DNA from: JAMLGJ01 sp047972145
GTDB taxonomy: Bacteria; Actinomycetota; Acidimicrobiia; Acidimicrobiales; Microtrichaceae
Direction of reading: 5' to 3'
Length of the DNA stretch: 13,998 nt
Assembly: GCA_047972145.1 (NCBI GenBank)
Contig: JBKEAI010000151.1
Location: forward strand, 1 to 13,998
The position numbers and the translations under genes were made by a program. The notes beneath the pieces were generated by a model. It was not told the origin of the DNA. It worked only from the letters and a program-made list of their open reading frames with translations, and did no database searches. Positions 13,699 to 13,998 of the stretch are shown piece by piece; position 1 is the first letter of the stretch, and each line of letters begins with the position of its first letter.

Positions 13699-13998
13699 TC
13701 AACGTTCGAAGGTCTCGTCCAGCCAATCCCAACAGGTCTCGTTGCTGACCTGTGGCGCCATCGGTCCGCAGTGGTACTGCACGCCCTGCACGGAGGTGAA
13801 CTCCACGAACTTCCGTGATCTCGAGCGGGTGAGCATCTCGTAGAGCTCTGCCCCTTCATCCTTGAACGCAGTGTCTGCCTCATATTGGGTGACGAGCGTG
13901 GGTGCGGTGATCTTCTCGGCCACACCCAACAGGTCGTACTTTTCGATGACGCGCGACAGTTCGTACCAGTCGGTCGGGTAACCGCCTGCCTTCACCTG
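13699..13998 (-). CDS. alpha/beta hydrolase, C-terminal part (5' end beyond the window)
   Basis: About 100 C-terminal residues are visible. ITAPTLVTQYEADTAFKDEGAELY has the strand and likely catalytic Asp of the alpha/beta-hydrolase fold. EFTSVQGVQYHCGPMAPQ carries the likely catalytic His, in a form that recalls FrsA/DUF1100-type or 2,6-dihydropseudooxynicotine hydrolase-like enzymes. The frame stays open to the window edge, so the nucleophile and start lie outside; the GTG at 13993-13995 is unlikely to be the true start. It converges with the kinase gene, 27 nt away, and is probably a separate unit. Confidence 0.8.
   Translation of the reverse strand, partial: QVKAGGYPTDWYELSRVIEKYDLLGVAEKITAPTLVTQYEADTAFKDEGAELYEMLTRSRSRKFVEFTSVQGVQYHCGPMAPQVSNETCWDWLDETFER

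Noticed and set aside
1..13998. CRISPR array, insertion sequence, toxin-antitoxin or phage-defence genes
   Set aside because: No regularly spaced repeats, transposase or integrase motifs, or recognisable defence domains were seen on either strand.

Overview
The window is GC-rich, densely coding DNA with strong G/C third-position bias. It contains an actinobacterial-type ECF sigma factor, a WS/DGAT (wax ester/triacylglycerol) acyltransferase, and several TTG starts. Together these suggest a high-GC Actinomycetota, possibly of the Acidimicrobiia type; the rank below phylum is a guess. No ribosomal RNA, intact tRNA, transposase, integrase or CRISPR array is visible.

Layout. (1) 1-267: non-coding. 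It opens with a 33-nt block that reads as the 3' half of an initiator tRNA-Met without its 5' partner, so it may be an old attachment site or tRNA debris. (2) 268-3350, minus strand: a compact operon transcribed right to left. It encodes a lipoprotein alpha/beta hydrolase, an ECF sigma factor, and a membrane-anchored protein overlapping the sigma gene by 8 nt that is placed like an anti-sigma factor. (3) 3641-5874, plus strand: a short chimeric protein carrying only the tail of a SAM methyltransferase, then a full-length WS/DGAT acyltransferase. (4) 6099-6656, plus strand: a purine-type phosphoribosyltransferase, followed by a second, out-of-gene copy of the same methyltransferase tail. (5) 6818-13671: an apparent catabolic island. 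A zinc-type MDR alcohol dehydrogenase (minus) faces away from a plus-strand series: a benzaldehyde-lyase-like ThDP enzyme, a TetR regulator overlapping its stop codon, a 34-codon relic of a short-chain dehydrogenase, a saccharopine-dehydrogenase-like reductase, and an FGGY carbohydrate kinase. (6) 13699-13998, minus strand: the C-terminal end of an alpha/beta hydrolase that runs off the window.

How the genes may work together. The intergenic region at 7850-8070 has a textbook sigma-70 promoter whose 17-bp spacer is almost exactly filled by a perfect 7+2+7 palindrome. This points to a repressor-controlled switch in front of the ThDP lyase, with the co-transcribed TetR protein the obvious candidate. 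The island combines an alcohol/polyol dehydrogenase, a C-C lyase/carboligase, a Rossmann reductase and a sugar-type kinase. This suggests an inducible pathway that oxidises, cleaves and phosphorylates a hydroxylated or carbonyl compound; the substrate cannot be read from the sequence. The SDR relic and the two methyltransferase tails show that the region has been rearranged.
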